A stretch of 64,000 bases of DNA, taken from Parvibaculum lavamentivorans DS-1 (lineage in GTDB: Bacteria; Pseudomonadota; Alphaproteobacteria; Parvibaculales; Parvibaculaceae). The notes beneath the pieces were generated by a model. That model did no database searches. It saw only the letters and a program-made list of their open reading frames with translations, and was not told the origin of the DNA. Both the position numbers and the translations under genes were made by a program. Below, piece after piece: positions 17,887-27,489 of the stretch; the first letter of the stretch is position 1; every line of letters begins with the position of its first letter. Location of the stretch: assembly GCF_000017565.1 (NCBI RefSeq), contig NC_009719.1:3269001-3333000 (forward strand). Reading direction: 5' to 3'.

Positions 17887-19956
17887 GTAGCGGATCGCTT
17901 CGTCGCGCTCGAACAAATAGAGGAGCGTGCGCAGCGCTTCTCCTCTCGGGCTTTCAAGTTCCGGGTCGCGATCGAGAATGAGCCGGGCATCGTCATAGGC
18001 AACCGCCAGCAATTCCTGCTGCGTCTCTATATTGGCCAGGCGAAATTCCGGCAGGCCGCTCTGGCGAGTGCCGAGCAGCTCGCCTGCGCCGCGCAACCGC
18101 AAATCTTCCTCGGCGATGCGGAAACCGTCTTCGGTTTCCCGCATGATCTTGATCCGCGCCGCCGCGGTCTCCCCCAAGGGAGCCTGGTAGAGGAGCAGGC
18201 AGCTTGATTTGTCGCCGCCGCGTCCGACACGCCCGCGCAGCTGATGCAGTTGTGCGAGGCCGAACCGTTCGGCATGCTCGATTACCATGACAGTCGCCGT
18301 CGGCACATTCACGCCGACTTCAATGACGGTGGTGGCAACGAGGATACGGATATCTCCCGCCTGGAAGCGCGCCATCACGGCGTCCTTGTCGGCGGCTTTC
18401 ATCCGGCCATGTACAAGGCCGACCTTCTCCCCATAGATCGACTGCAGATGCCGGTGCCGTTCTTCTGCTGCAGCGGCATCGACCTCGTCCGACTCTTCCA
18501 CAAGTGGGCAGACCCAATAGATCTGGTCGCCCCGCGCCAATGCCCGGTCGAGCCCCGCAGCCACCTCACCCAACCGATCCAGCGGCAAGGCCCGCGTGTC
18601 GACGGGCTTCCGTCCAGGCGGTTTTTCATCGAGCTTCGAGACGTCCATGTCCCCGTAGGCCGTCAGCGTCAGTGTTCGCGGGATCGGCGTTGCGGTCATT
18701 ACCAGCACATCCGTCCCGGTTCCTCCCTTGGAAGTCAGCATGAGGCGCTGATGCACACCGAAGCGGTGCTGTTCATCCACGACGGCAAATGCCAAGGCGC
18801 GGAAGGCGACGTCTTCCTGAAACAACGCATGCGTGCCCACGAGTATGTCGATCTCGCCGGCGGCAGCCCTCGCGAGGATTTCTTCCCTCCGCTTGCCTTT
18901 CTCCCGCCCCGTCAGGAGTTCGAGCCGCACGCCCGCTGCGTCGCAAAGAGGCGCCAATGTTGCATAATGCTGGCGCGCGAGAATTTCCGTGGGGGCCATC
19001 ATGGCGGCCTGAAATCCTGCTTCCACGGCATCGAGCATGGCGAGAAGCGCGACGACGGTTTTGCCGCTACCGACATCGCCTTGCAACAATCGCAACATAC
19101 GGTGATTGCTTTTCATATCGGCGGAGATTTCCGAAAGCGCCCGTATCTGCGCATTTGTGAGCGCAAAGGGCAGGGCAGCCTCGACCTTTTTCCTCAGCTG
19201 CCCCGGTGCGGAAATGGATCGGCCGGGCAGACGGCGCATCCTCAGCCTGACAAGGCCAAGCGCGAGCTGGTTCGCGAGCAATTCATCATAAGCGAGGCGC
19301 GCCCGTGCGGGGGCGTCAGCGCCGAGATCGGCGGCAGATTGCAGCTCATGAGCGGCGATCAGCGATTGCCGCCAGTTGGTCCATCCGCGTGCCTTGAGCC
19401 ACGGTCCGTCCTGCCATTCGGGCAGTTCCGGCAGCCGCGGCAGCGCGCCGCGAACAGCCTTCTGGATGGATTTGAGCGGCAGGCCTGCCGTGAGTGGATA
19501 TATGGGTTCCATGAGCGGAAGATCCGCCAACTCGTCGAGCCCGATCATGTGGTCGGGATGCGTCATCTGTGGCGTACCTTGATAGAACTCCACGCGGCCG
19601 GAAATGATGCGGCGTTGGCCCTCCGGCAATATCTTGGCGAGATGCTCCGCACGTGCGTTGAAGAAAACGATCTGCATTTCGCCGGTATCGTCGAAGACAT
19701 GCACCCGGTAGGGCAGACGCTTCGTTCTTGGCGGAATATGCAGGCCTACCGTTACCTCCATGGTAGCTATCTCCCCGTCGCGCACATCGGCAATCGAGGG
19801 ACGGTGCCGGCGGTCGATAAGGCCTGAGGGCAGGTGCCAGAGAATATCTATGACCTTTGGACCGGCGAGCTTCTCAACCAGTGCTTCCAGGCGCGGCCCG
19901 ATGCCCGGCAGCGAGCGTGCCGGCGCGAAAAGCGGGAAAAGGATTTCAGGCCGCAT
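17872..19956 (-). CDS. recG: ATP-dependent DNA helicase RecG
   Basis: RecG (694 residues) reverses stalled replication forks and branch-migrates recombination intermediates. The N-terminal OB-fold wedge domain is followed by a superfamily 2 helicase core: Walker A GDVGSGKT near residue 290, DEQH box VVDEQHRFG near 395, and QLRGRVGRGG near 585. Length and C-terminus match the family. It lies divergent from sdhE and mfd, 97 bases away, an arrangement common in alphaproteobacteria. Confidence 0.97.
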   Translation of the reverse strand: MRPEILFPLFAPARSLPGIGPRLEALVEKLAGPKVIDILWHLPSGLIDRRHRPSIADVRDGEIATMEVTVGLHIPPRTKRLPYRVHVFDDTGEMQIVFFNARAEHLAKILPEGQRRIISGRVEFYQGTPQMTHPDHMIGLDELADLPLMEPIYPLTAGLPLKSIQKAVRGALPRLPELPEWQDGPWLKARGWTNWRQSLIAAHELQSAADLGADAPARARLAYDELLANQLALGLVRLRMRRLPGRSISAPGQLRKKVEAALPFALTNAQIRALSEISADMKSNHRMLRLLQGDVGSGKTVVALLAMLDAVEAGFQAAMMAPTEILARQHYATLAPLCDAAGVRLELLTGREKGKRREEILARAAAGEIDILVGTHALFQEDVAFRALAFAVVDEQHRFGVHQRLMLTSKGGTGTDVLVMTATPIPRTLTLTAYGDMDVSKLDEKPPGRKPVDTRALPLDRLGEVAAGLDRALARGDQIYWVCPLVEESDEVDAAAAEERHRHLQSIYGEKVGLVHGRMKAADKDAVMARFQAGDIRILVATTVIEVGVNVPTATVMVIEHAERFGLAQLHQLRGRVGRGGDKSSCLLLYQAPLGETAAARIKIMRETEDGFRIAEEDLRLRGAGELLGTRQSGLPEFRLANIETQQELLAVAYDDARLILDRDPELESPRGEALRTLLYLFERDEAIRYLRSG

Positions 19957-20053
19957 CGGCGGCGCTCCTGGGACAGTCGGGAATCATGGCGCCATTCTAA
20001 TGACATGGAAGCCTCCACGGTCTATATCCCGGCCATACGTTGCGGAGATCCAT

Positions 20054-20359
20054 ATGGCCGACAGTGAAACCCACGAGGACTGCCCCGGGCGCGATGTGCG
20101 TCTTCGGCGGCTCAAGTTCCGCTCATGGCACCGGGGCATCAAGGAGATGGACCTCATTCTCGGCCATTTCGCCGATAGCGCACTGGAATCATTGACCGAT
20201 TCAGAGTTAGACCAATATGAGGCGCTGATCGAGGTCGAGGACACGGTGCTTTACAACTGGGTCACCGGGCGCGAAAACGTGGCCCCCGAGCATGACACGG
20301 GGCTTTTGACCCGGATTCGCACGTTCAATCACATGAAGGGACCGCTCTGGCAGCAATAG
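20054..20359 (+). CDS. sdhE: Succinate dehydrogenase flavinylation factor SdhE (DUF339)
   Basis: The 101-residue protein helps attach FAD covalently to the SdhA subunit. It contains the signature RGIKEMDLILGHF (the RGxxE motif) at about residues 26-38 and the helix LDQYEALIEVEDTVLYNW. The ATG at 20054 has GCGGAG eight bases upstream and gives the family's normal length. The frame stays open much further upstream, but that part is unconserved. mfd follows after 16 bases. Confidence 0.93.
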   Translation: MADSETHEDCPGRDVRLRRLKFRSWHRGIKEMDLILGHFADSALESLTDSELDQYEALIEVEDTVLYNWVTGRENVAPEHDTGLLTRIRTFNHMKGPLWQQ

Positions 20360-20375
20360 CCGGGCAGCCATCTGC

Positions 20376-23300
20376 TTGAAGAAACTCACCGAAATCGTCA
20401 CGGCGCCGGGCCGGCTGACCCTGGGCGAAACGCCCGAGGGCTTCGATGCGCTGGTGCTGGCCGATATGGCCCGCCAGATGCCTGCGGATAGCGGACTAAC
20501 GCTGCTCCATGTGGCGCGCGATGATGCCCGCATGGCCGCGCTGGCCGAGGCGCTCGCCTTCTTTGCGCCGGATATCGAGATTGAAATCTTCCCCGCGTGG
20601 GATTGCCTCCCCTATGACCGTGTCTCACCGAACGCGGAGATCAGCGCGCGGCGAATGGCGGCCCTCTCGCGGCTCGTCGCGAGAGAGCAGAAAGGGGAGG
20701 GAAAGCGGCTCATCCTTCTCGCGACAGTCAATGCGGTTCTGCAGCGTGTTCCCGCGCGCGATACCGTGCGGACCTCCGCCTGGTCGGCGCGAACGGGCAA
20801 TCGCATCGATCTCAATGAGCTCACCGGCTATCTGGCGGCCAATGGCTACAGCCGCACAGGTACCGTCCGGGAGGCGGGTGAGTTTGCCGTTCGTGGCGGT
20901 ATCGTCGATATTTTCCCATCCGGATTTGAACTTCCGGTCCGGCTCGACATGTTTGGCGACACGCTTGATGCCATTCGCAGTTTCGACGCCGTTACGCAGC
21001 GCACGGTCGGTCAGCTGCATGGGCTCGATCTCGTTCCCGCGAGCGAGGTTCATCTCGACAAGGAAGCCATCCGCCGTTTCCGGGCAGCTTATGTTGCAAC
21101 GCTCGGCGCGGTGACCGATGGCGACCCGCTCTACGAAGCTGTCAGCGAGGGGCGCAAGCATGCCGGTATGGAACACTGGCTGCCGCTCTTCCATGAACAG
21201 CTCGAGACCTTGTTTGACTATGTGCCCGGCGCGTTGGTCACGCTCGATGCGCAGGCGGAGGATGCGAAGGCAGCCCGTCTCGAACTGATCGGCGATTACT
21301 ACGAAGCCCGCGTTGATGCACGAAAGACGGCCCGCGAAGCCAAGCTCGCTGTCGACGCCCCAAGCTACAAGCCGCTCAAGCCCGAGGCCCTCTATCTGAC
21401 CGAGGAAGAGTGGGGGGCAACGATGGGCGCACATCGCGTGCGTGCCTTGACGCCGTTCAGCGTTCCAGAAACGGCGGGGATAAATCTCGGCGGCAAGCAG
21501 GGCCGCAATTTTGGACCGGAACGCGCGCAGGATGGCGTGAATGTGTTCGAGGTGCTGGGCGGGCACATCCTAGGATTGCGCCGCGCAGGCAAGCGCGTCG
21601 CGATAGCAAGCTGGAGCGAAGGCGCTCGGGACCGTCTGCAGCATGTCTTGTCCGATCATGGTATCGGAAATGTTCTCATCGCCGATAGCTGGGCGGATGT
21701 TAACGGCGTTAACAAAAGCACTGTTTCACTGATTGTTCTCGGACTTGAGGCCGGATTCGAGACGGATGAGATCGCGCTGATCAGCGAACAGGATGTGCTC
21801 GGAGACCGCCTTGTCAGGCAGCGCCGCAAAAAAAGAGCGGAAAACTTCCTCACCGAAGCCTCCAGCCTTTCGCCGGGCGACCTCGTTGTCCATGTCGATC
21901 ACGGCATCGGCCGGTTCGAGCGTCTACAAACCATCGAGGTCATGGGCGCGCCGCATGATTGTCTGCTCCTCATTTATCACGGCGGGGACAAGCTCTATCT
22001 GCCGGTCGAGAATATCGAGCTTCTGTCGCGCTACGGCTCTGATGATTTGGATGCGCAGCTGGACCGCCTTGGCGGCACCGGCTGGCAGGCGCGGAAGGCG
22101 CGGCTTAAAGAACGTATTCGCGAGATGGCGGGTGAGCTCATCAAGATCGCTGCCGCGCGTGAGCTCAAAACCGCTCCCGCAATGGAGCCGCAGCCGGGTG
22201 CCTATGACGAGTTCTGCGCGCGCTTTCCCTTCACGGAAACGGAAGACCAGGAACAGGCAATCGATGCTGTGCTGGAAGATCTGGCGCGCGGCCGGCCCAT
22301 GGACCGGCTCGTTTGCGGCGATGTCGGTTTCGGCAAGACTGAAGTCGCCCTGCGGTCGGCCTTCGTCGCCGCTCTCGCCGGTTTCCAGGTTGCCGTTGTC
22401 GTTCCGACGACACTTCTTGCGCGACAACACTACCGGACCTTTGCCGCCCGCTTCCAGGGCTTGCCGGTCAGGGTCCGGCAGATGTCGCGTCTTGTTTCCG
22501 CGAAGGACATGGCGGAGGCGAAGGAAGGACTTGCAAGCGGGCAGGTCGATATCGTCATCGGTACGCATGCTCTGCTCGGCAAACAGGTCAAGTTTCGTAA
22601 CCTCGGTCTGGTGATCGTGGACGAGGAGCAACATTTCGGAGTCGTTCACAAGGAACAGTTGAAGAAGCTGCGCGCCGAAGTTCACGTCCTGACACTGACA
22701 GCGACACCGATTCCGCGCACCTTGCAGCTCGCCTTGTCGGGCGTGCGCGAACTCTCTCTCATTGCGACGCCGCCGGTCGACCGGCTTGCCGTCCGCACCT
22801 ATGTCTCGCCCTTCGATCCTGTGGTGGTCCGCGAAGCGCTTCTGCGTGAACATTTCCGCGGCGGGCAGAGCTTCTATGTCGTGCCGCGCATTGCCGACCT
22901 TGCGGAAGCAGAAGAGTTCCTTCGGCAGTATGTGCCTGAAGTGAAATTTGTTTTGGCTCATGGCCAGATGGCGGCGGGTGAAATCGAAGACAAGATGACG
23001 GCCTTCTACGACGGGAAGTACGACGTGCTCGTTTCGACGACCATTGTGGAGTCCGGCCTCGATATTCCGACCGCCAATACGCTTGTCGTGCATCGAGCCG
23101 ATATGTTCGGGCTCTCGCAGCTCTATCAGTTGCGCGGTCGCGTCGGCCGGTCCAAGGCGCGCGCCTATGCATATCTCACTGTGCCTGCGAACCGTACGCT
23201 TACAGCAGGCGCCGACAAGCGGCTTCGCGTATTGCAGTCGCTCGACTCGCTGGGCGCGGGGTTCTCTCTTGCAAGCCACGATCTCGATATTCGCGGTGCG

Positions 23301-23891
23301 GGCAATCTTCTTGGCGACGAGCAATCGGGTCATATCAAGGAAGTCGGATACGAGCTTTACCAGGAGATGCTGGAAGAGGCGGTTGCCTCGATGCGTGGCG
23401 GCGGCGCCGGTGCCGACGAGGAAGGCCATTGGTCGCCTCAGATCAGTGTCGGAACACCCGTCCTCATTCCGGACGGCTATGTGCCGGATCTCGATGCGCG
23501 GATGGCTCTTTACCGGCGGCTTTCCGACGTTGAAACAAGATCGGAGATCGACGGTTTTGCGGCGGAACTCATTGACCGTTTCGGCAAGCTTCCGCAGGAA
23601 GTCGAGTTCCTGCTGAAGATTGTGGAGATCAAGGGGCTTTGCCGAACGGCGAATGTGGAAAAGATCGAAGCGGGCCCGAAAGGCGTCGTACTTTCTTTCC
23701 GCGAGAACAGCTTTCCCAATCCAGCCGCGCTTGTCGAGGTCATCAACGACGAACGCGGCAACGCGAAGCTTCGGCCGGATCACAAGCTTGTCTTCAAGCG
23801 CGATTGGGATACGCCGGAAGAGCGCCTTGCCGGCACGCACCGTCTGATGACGACGCTGGCAAAGCTCGCCGCGCCGGCAAAGGCAGCCTGA
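20376..23891 (+). CDS. mfd: Transcription-repair coupling factor Mfd
   Basis: Mfd (1171 residues) removes RNA polymerase stalled at DNA lesions and recruits UvrA. Domains in order: UvrB-like N-terminal module, CarD-like RNA-polymerase-interacting domain (GDLVVHVDHGIGRF near residue 508), SF2 translocase with Walker A GDVGFGKTE near 650 and VDEEQHFG near 750, QLRGRVGRSKA near 920, and a C-terminal UvrA-blocking TRCF domain. The start is TTG at 20376 with no convincing ribosome-binding site. The helical beginning KKLTEIV and the full length support it. Confidence 0.97.
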   Translation: MKKLTEIVTAPGRLTLGETPEGFDALVLADMARQMPADSGLTLLHVARDDARMAALAEALAFFAPDIEIEIFPAWDCLPYDRVSPNAEISARRMAALSRLVAREQKGEGKRLILLATVNAVLQRVPARDTVRTSAWSARTGNRIDLNELTGYLAANGYSRTGTVREAGEFAVRGGIVDIFPSGFELPVRLDMFGDTLDAIRSFDAVTQRTVGQLHGLDLVPASEVHLDKEAIRRFRAAYVATLGAVTDGDPLYEAVSEGRKHAGMEHWLPLFHEQLETLFDYVPGALVTLDAQAEDAKAARLELIGDYYEARVDARKTAREAKLAVDAPSYKPLKPEALYLTEEEWGATMGAHRVRALTPFSVPETAGINLGGKQGRNFGPERAQDGVNVFEVLGGHILGLRRAGKRVAIASWSEGARDRLQHVLSDHGIGNVLIADSWADVNGVNKSTVSLIVLGLEAGFETDEIALISEQDVLGDRLVRQRRKKRAENFLTEASSLSPGDLVVHVDHGIGRFERLQTIEVMGAPHDCLLLIYHGGDKLYLPVENIELLSRYGSDDLDAQLDRLGGTGWQARKARLKERIREMAGELIKIAAARELKTAPAMEPQPGAYDEFCARFPFTETEDQEQAIDAVLEDLARGRPMDRLVCGDVGFGKTEVALRSAFVAALAGFQVAVVVPTTLLARQHYRTFAARFQGLPVRVRQMSRLVSAKDMAEAKEGLASGQVDIVIGTHALLGKQVKFRNLGLVIVDEEQHFGVVHKEQLKKLRAEVHVLTLTATPIPRTLQLALSGVRELSLIATPPVDRLAVRTYVSPFDPVVVREALLREHFRGGQSFYVVPRIADLAEAEEFLRQYVPEVKFVLAHGQMAAGEIEDKMTAFYDGKYDVLVSTTIVESGLDIPTANTLVVHRADMFGLSQLYQLRGRVGRSKARAYAYLTVPANRTLTAGADKRLRVLQSLDSLGAGFSLASHDLDIRGAGNLLGDEQSGHIKEVGYELYQEMLEEAVASMRGGGAGADEEGHWSPQISVGTPVLIPDGYVPDLDARMALYRRLSDVETRSEIDGFAAELIDRFGKLPQEVEFLLKIVEIKGLCRTANVEKIEAGPKGVVLSFRENSFPNPAALVEVINDERGNAKLRPDHKLVFKRDWDTPEERLAGTHRLMTTLAKLAAPAKAA

Positions 23892-23894
23892 CGC

Positions 23895-24545
23895 CTACTG
23901 CGCTGCGGCCGTTTCCTCGGCTTCGCGCGCCAGCAGCTTGTTGAACATCCGTACAAGGGTTTCCGGTTCCTGCGCGCCGACCATCACCCATTTGGAATTG
24001 ATGACGAAGCTCGGCACGCCGGAAATGCCCATCTCCCGGGCCAGCGTATCCTCACGGCGGACAAGCGCCTTGTCGGCGTCCTTCAACAAGAGGTCGCGCA
24101 CGATGTCGGCATCCATCCCCGCTTCCGCCGCCGCATCGGCGAGAATGTCATGCGAGCCTATATCCTCCCCATCCTCGAAATAGCGGCGAAAGAGGATATC
24201 CACCATTTCGTTCTGACAGCCCGCGGTGCCGGCCCACCGGATGAGGCGGTGGCTGTCCAGCGTATTCGGCGAGCGTTCGATCTTGTCGAAACGAAAGTCG
24301 ATGCCGACGGCCTCGCCGAACTCGCGGATCGTATTGCCGACGGTGCGGGCCTTCTCGGCACCGAATTTCTTTTCCATGTAGCTCTTGCGATCGACGCCGC
24401 CTTCGGGGATCGATGCATCGAGTTGGAAGGGACGCCAGACAAGCGTGATGCCGTCGCCGCCTTGCATGGTCAGTGCCTCATCCAGCCGCTTCTTGCCGAT
24501 GTAGCACCAGGGGCAAACGGTATCGGAGACGACGTCGAGTTGCAT
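23895..24545 (-). CDS. DsbA-family oxidoreductase (FrnE-like)
   Basis: The 216-residue thioredoxin-fold protein has the redox motif CPWC near residue 12, inside VVSDTVCPWCYIGKKRL. This is typical of the FrnE / 2-hydroxychromene-2-carboxylate-isomerase branch of DsbA-like proteins. No signal peptide is present, so it is cytosolic. FrnE proteins are thiol-disulfide isomerases linked to oxidative-stress tolerance in other bacteria. The C-terminal GISGVPSFVINSKW carries the cis-proline loop. It converges on mfd with three bases between stops. Confidence 0.88.
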   Translation of the reverse strand: MQLDVVSDTVCPWCYIGKKRLDEALTMQGGDGITLVWRPFQLDASIPEGGVDRKSYMEKKFGAEKARTVGNTIREFGEAVGIDFRFDKIERSPNTLDSHRLIRWAGTAGCQNEMVDILFRRYFEDGEDIGSHDILADAAAEAGMDADIVRDLLLKDADKALVRREDTLAREMGISGVPSFVINSKWVMVGAQEPETLVRMFNKLLAREAEETAAAQ

Positions 24546-24701
24546 GGCTCGCTCCTGCTTGATGTCTTGCTTTCGGGATTATGACGGCTTGCCCGGCGGA
24601 GGCAAGGCACGGCGCGGCTTGACGCTCGAACACGGGCACCTAGGATGCCGCAGGCGGAAAAAATTCACGCAAAATCAATCGGCTAACGAACCAGGTGACA
24701 T

Positions 24702-25481
24702 ATGGGCGACGCTACGGAAATCAACCTCCCGGATTACAATCTGACGGGTAAAGTGGCGCTGGTGACGGGCGCGACAAGTGGCCTCGGGCGCCGTTTCTCG
24801 CTGGTTCTGGCGAAGGCCGGCGCGAAGGTTGCGATTACCGGCCGCCGTCTGGAGCGTCTCGATGAACTCAAGCGCGAAATCGAAAGTCTCGGCGGTACGG
24901 CGGCGGCCATTGCGCTGGACGTCACGGATACGGGAAGCATCGCCGCCTGCATGAGCGAGACGGAGAAATCTCTCGGGCCCCTCGACATTCTCGTCAACAA
25001 TGCCGGTATGAATGTGCAGGCGCTGCCCGCCGAAGTGACGCCGGAAGGCTTCGACACCATGTTCGATACCAATGTACGCGGTGCCTTCTTCATGGCGCAG
25101 GCGGCTGGCCGTTCGATGATGGCCCGGGGTGCCGGGGGACGCATCATCAACATTGCCTCGATTGGCGCCCATACGGTGCTTCCGGGTCTCACCATCTATT
25201 GCATGACCAAGGCGGCCATCGCGATGATGACGAAGTCGCTCGGCAAGGAATGGGCGCGCAAGGGCATCAATGTGAACGCCATGTGCCCCGGCTTCATCGA
25301 GACGGAGCTCAATTCCGATTGGTTTCAGTCCGAGGGCGGACAAAAGCAGATCAAGACATGGCCGCGCCGCAGGCTTGGCCTTGAAGAAGACCTGGACGGC
25401 ACCTTGCTTCTGCTTGCGTCCGACCACGGACGGTTCATCACCGGTTCGCTGTTCACGATAGATGACGGTCAGTCGCTCTGA
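24702..25481 (+). CDS. SDR family NAD(P)-dependent oxidoreductase
   Basis: The 259-residue classical short-chain dehydrogenase has the cofactor motif TGATSGLGRR near residue 20 and NNAGMN near 100. The catalytic Ser (IASIGAH) and YCMTK follow near 150-170. AGGTGA lies just before the ATG. The substrate is not evident; it may be a 3-hydroxyacyl-CoA or an alcohol, given the surrounding acyl-CoA genes. It is transcribed toward the symporter cluster but separated by about 100 bases holding a CtrA-like site, so it is probably its own unit. Confidence 0.9.
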   Translation: MGDATEINLPDYNLTGKVALVTGATSGLGRRFSLVLAKAGAKVAITGRRLERLDELKREIESLGGTAAAIALDVTDTGSIAACMSETEKSLGPLDILVNNAGMNVQALPAEVTPEGFDTMFDTNVRGAFFMAQAAGRSMMARGAGGRIINIASIGAHTVLPGLTIYCMTKAAIAMMTKSLGKEWARKGINVNAMCPGFIETELNSDWFQSEGGQKQIKTWPRRRLGLEEDLDGTLLLLASDHGRFITGSLFTIDDGQSL

Positions 25482-25506
25482 GTACGGATTTATACCTAGG
25501 CAGCAG

Positions 25507-25521
25507 GTAACCTTTCGTTAA
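25507..25521. promoter_or_regulatory. CtrA-like box upstream of small membrane protein A
   Basis: GTAA-N7-TTAA, one mismatch from the alphaproteobacterial CtrA consensus TTAA-N7-TTAA, 58 bases before the start of the small membrane protein gene at 25579. A second one-mismatch site precedes the related gene at 27548. Sequence match only. Confidence 0.3.
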
Positions 25522-25578
25522 GTATAACGGCTCATAGTTTCCAGAATGTTGCGTGAGGTGCAACCGAAGGAAACCATC

Positions 25579-25857
25579 GTGGGAAAACTTGTTGGCGGAT
25601 TTGTCCTGGGCTTTCTGGCTTGTGTCTGGACATATGGGCTGAACCCGACAGAGGCCGCGTTCGGCTTCGGTCACAAGATTTCCGTGACTCATGAGCGTAT
25701 TCAGGACGAGTACAGGGTCGACCCGTCGCTCGGCCACAAGGGGCAGTACCGGAACTTCAACAGCAGCAGCGCCGCCCCGCAGCCCGAATCCGTTGATTCC
25801 CTTGCACTTCGCGCCGGTTATTGGCTAAGTCAATCGGGAGGGCCGCCGACGATGTAG
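25579..25857 (+). CDS. Small single-span membrane protein A (CVW/NP family)
   Basis: The 92-residue protein has one transmembrane segment near its N-terminus (GKLVGGFVLGFLACVW) directly followed by YGLNPTEAA, then a polar, probably periplasmic tail. I do not recognise a named family. The protein at 27548 shares the pattern LxxGxVxGFxxCVWxxxxNPxxA at the same place, so the two are paralogues on either side of the symporter gene. GTG 25579 is chosen because AAGGAAA precedes it; an ATG at 25546 is also in frame. It is followed after 20 bases by the 32-residue peptide gene. Confidence 0.6.
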   Translation: MGKLVGGFVLGFLACVWTYGLNPTEAAFGFGHKISVTHERIQDEYRVDPSLGHKGQYRNFNSSSAAPQPESVDSLALRAGYWLSQSGGPPTM

Positions 25858-25877
25858 GCGACCCGCGCGGGGAGCTT

Positions 25878-25976
25878 ATGATCGGCGGACTGACTATCGA
25901 AACCTGGCTGGTGCTTGCGCTGCCGTCGCTTGCCATCGTGGCTTCCGCCATCACCTGGCTGCGGGCGCGGCGGTGA
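25878..25976 (+). CDS. 32-residue membrane peptide, candidate symporter small accessory protein
   Basis: A short gene with a strong ribosome-binding site (GGGGAG, five bases before ATG 25878). It encodes 32 residues with one transmembrane helix and an RARR C-terminus (positive-inside, cytoplasmic end). Its TGA shares the A with the ATG of the sodium/solute symporter (TGATG), so the two are translationally coupled. Small accessory peptides encoded just before SSS-family symporters are known in other bacteria; membership of such a family is inferred from size, topology and position. Confidence 0.6.
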   Translation: MIGGLTIETWLVLALPSLAIVASAITWLRARR

Positions 25977-27430
25977 TGGAAGTCACCGCCGTCACAATCA
26001 TCCTCTATCTCCTCGCCATGCTCGCTCTCGGCGTGGCCGCCTATCGCTTTACCCGCAACCTCAAGGATTACATCCTCGGCGGCCGCCAGCTCGGCGGCGC
26101 CGTCGCGGCGCTTTCGGCGGGCGCCAGCGACATGAGCGGCTGGCTGATGCTCGGCCTGCCGGGCGCGATCTACGCCTCCGGCCTCAATCAGATCTGGATC
26201 GCGGTCGGCCTTGTCGCGGGCGCGCTTCTCAATTGGCGCTTTATTGCGCGCCGCCTGCGGCGTTATACCGAGCGGGCTGGCGATGCGCTCACGATACCGG
26301 ATTACTTCGAAAACCGTTTCGCCGATAGAAGCCGCGTCCTCCGCGTTGCCAGCGCATTCGTCATTCTCATCTTCTTCACGATCTACACCTCTGCCGGGCT
26401 TGTCTCCGGCGCCATTCTTTTTGAACAGGTTTTCGGCCTCGACTACCGGATCGCGCTTCTCGTCGGCACCGTCAGCATCCTCTCCTACACGGCGATCGGC
26501 GGCTTCCTCGGCGTCTGCTGGACGGACACGGTGCAGGGCGTGATGATGTTCCTCGCCTTGCTCATCGTGCCCGCCGTCGCCATCACGAGCATGGGCGGCT
26601 GGGGCGCCACCATGACGGCAACATCCGCCGTCGCTCCCGCAGGCGTTTTCGATGCCTTTCACGATACGGGTGTAATCGGCGCCGTCTCCTTGATGGCGTG
26701 GGGCCTTGGCTATTTCGGTCAGCCGCACACCCTCGCGCGTTTCATGGCGCTTCGCGACGAGCGCGATATGCCCGCGGCGCAGATGATCGGCATGACATGG
26801 ATGGTGCTGGCGCTTTACGGTGCGATTGCGACGGGGCTTGCCGGCATCGGCTATTTCGCCGCCGCGCCGCTCGACAATCCGGAAACGGTTTTCCTCTCTC
26901 TTTCCCAGTCGCTCTTCAATCCGTGGATAGCAGGTATTCTCCTCGCCGCCGTGCTCGCCGCTATCATGAGCACGGTCTCTTCGCAGCTGCTGGTTTCGTC
27001 GAGCGTCATCGCAGAAGATTTCTGGAAGCGGTTGTTGCGGCCGCAAGCGGAAGCAGGGGAGTTGCTGAATATCGGCCGCGGCTCCGTCTTTGTCATTTCG
27101 ATCGCCGCCTTCCTGCTGGCACTCGACCGCGACAGCAGCGTGCTTTCCCTTGTCGCCTATGCCTGGGCAGGCTTTGGCGCTGCCTTCGGGCCGGTCGTCG
27201 TGCTCTCGCTCTTCTGGCGGCGCATGACGCGTGACGGCGCGCTGGCCGGCATGGTCGTCGGCGCGGTAACTGTCATCGTCTGGAAACAGTTCTCGGGCGG
27301 CATATTCGAAATCTACGAAATTCTTCCCGGTTTCATTTTCGCGAGCATCGCCATTGCCGGCGTCAGTCTTCTCGGCCGCGCGCCGGGGCCCGAGGTCGTG
27401 GATTTACATGATTCCGTGGCCGCAGGCTGA
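25976..27430 (+). CDS. Sodium/solute symporter, PutP-like (SSS family)
   Basis: The 484-residue inner-membrane protein has about 13 hydrophobic segments and PutP-type signatures: GGRQLGGAVAALSAGASDMSGWL near residue 40, GLPGAIYASGLNQIW near 60, and the sodium-site region near 330. It likely imports proline or a related small acid with sodium. ATG 25976 is preferred over the in-frame GTG three bases earlier because it overlaps the stop of the 32-residue peptide gene. No proline dehydrogenase gene is near, so the substrate is uncertain. Confidence 0.9.
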   Translation: MEVTAVTIILYLLAMLALGVAAYRFTRNLKDYILGGRQLGGAVAALSAGASDMSGWLMLGLPGAIYASGLNQIWIAVGLVAGALLNWRFIARRLRRYTERAGDALTIPDYFENRFADRSRVLRVASAFVILIFFTIYTSAGLVSGAILFEQVFGLDYRIALLVGTVSILSYTAIGGFLGVCWTDTVQGVMMFLALLIVPAVAITSMGGWGATMTATSAVAPAGVFDAFHDTGVIGAVSLMAWGLGYFGQPHTLARFMALRDERDMPAAQMIGMTWMVLALYGAIATGLAGIGYFAAAPLDNPETVFLSLSQSLFNPWIAGILLAAVLAAIMSTVSSQLLVSSSVIAEDFWKRLLRPQAEAGELLNIGRGSVFVISIAAFLLALDRDSSVLSLVAYAWAGFGAAFGPVVVLSLFWRRMTRDGALAGMVVGAVTVIVWKQFSGGIFEIYEILPGFIFASIAIAGVSLLGRAPGPEVVDLHDSVAAG

Positions 27431-27489
27431 TCTCGCCCGCCGTCCCGTTTTGAGACAAGCCATTGATTTTACTTGTCTTTTTTAGCCCC

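Noticed and set aside
21924-23840. 638-codon minus-strand open frame inside mfd
   Set aside because: It lies wholly opposite the conserved Mfd translocase region and has no start context or family motif.
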